A stretch of 64,000 nt of DNA. Origin: Polytrichum commune. Its lineage: Eukaryota; Streptophyta; Polytrichopsida; Polytrichales; Polytrichaceae. The notes beneath the pieces were generated by a model. It saw only the letters and a program-made list of their open reading frames with translations, had not been told where the DNA came from and searched no databases. Below are positions 63,688 to 64,000 of this stretch, one piece after another (the first letter of the stretch is position 1; every line of letters begins with the position of its first letter). The translations under genes and the position numbers were made by a program. Location: NCBI GenBank assembly GCA_950295325.1, contig OX485803.1, positions 71,627,554 through 71,691,553 of the forward strand. The letters run 5' to 3'.

Positions 63688-63851
63688 ATGGCCAGAAACT
63701 CAAACAATGTCAGTAGCTTACTATTATTGTTCCCGTGTTTCTTCACAGCAGTGCCCGGGACGTTTTTGGGCAAAGTCGGTGAAGATCCTAGTGATTCTAA
63801 ATCTAACCAGTTACATGTTGACATCATCCGGGTTTTATTTATTCATTTGAG
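63688..63851 (+). CDS. Possible first exon of a secreted protein, runs toward window end
   Basis: ATG at 63688 opens MARNSNNVSSLLLLFPCFFT followed by AVPG, a good signal-peptide profile with a basic residue, a hydrophobic core and a small-residue cleavage site. It continues as TFLGKVGEDPSDSKSNQLH. A GAG/GTACAT donor-like site lies near 63,851. About 120 bases upstream are two TTTAGGG units, a telo-box-like arrangement often found in plant promoters. The downstream gene is outside the window, so the family is unknown. Confidence 0.3.
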
Positions 63852-64000
63852 GTACATTCTATAGATTCTTCTAAAATGATCTGTAATCCTCCTGAAGTCT
63901 CGAACTTCAACCGGTTATTTCTCAAACTCAACCGTTTCATCTGTAACTAAACGCCGGTTCTCCGTGGACAGTGCTTCACAGCTAACCAGTGTGATCCTTT

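Noticed and set aside
1-64000. CRISPR array, bacterial operon or phage system
   Set aside because: Spliced plant-type genes, MITEs and a eukaryotic tRNA show nuclear plant DNA, and no regularly spaced identical repeats are present.

Overview
This window looks like nuclear DNA of a land plant. It is AT-rich and gene-poor, with spliced genes of plant type: a SWEET sugar transporter, a KNOX/MEINOX gene and a GH16 gene of the xyloglucan endotransglucosylase/hydrolase (XTH) type. There is also one cytosolic-type tRNA-Lys(CUU) gene. Most of the rest is small non-autonomous DNA transposons with terminal inverted repeats (TIRs). I cannot name the species or lineage from sequence alone.

Layout. Bases 1-22,000 contain no gene I can support. 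They are packed with short TIR elements, some nested, including a 263-bp near-palindrome at 6.4 kb and a long fold-back at 18.9-19.8 kb. The gene-bearing island is 22.9-33.1 kb. It holds a complete six-exon SWEET gene on the minus strand, an intronless coiled-coil protein of unknown function on the plus strand, a KNOX gene on the minus strand in which I find no homeodomain, the tRNA-Lys, and a two-exon Cys-rich protein on the minus strand. Bases 33-52 kb are again repeat-rich; they include Harbinger/Tourist-like, Stowaway-like and pogo/Emigrant-like elements. The pogo-like copy keeps the C-terminal remnant of a transposase with a PCNA-binding-type motif. At 52.4-54.9 kb lies a two-exon gene for a secreted protein with an N-terminal region resembling pectin methylesterase inhibitors (PMEI), followed by two GH16 domains, the first with its catalytic residues replaced. 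Bases 55-64 kb hold more repeats, some weak coding fragments, and possibly the start of a secreted-protein gene at the right edge.

The genes do not form a pathway: these are independent plant genes separated by repeats. The most interesting items are the PMEI-like/GH16/GH16 fusion, the KNOX gene without a recognisable homeobox, and the nested TIR elements whose relative ages can be read from insertion order. Exon boundaries were inferred by eye from GT/AG sites, reading phase and family conservation, without transcript data.
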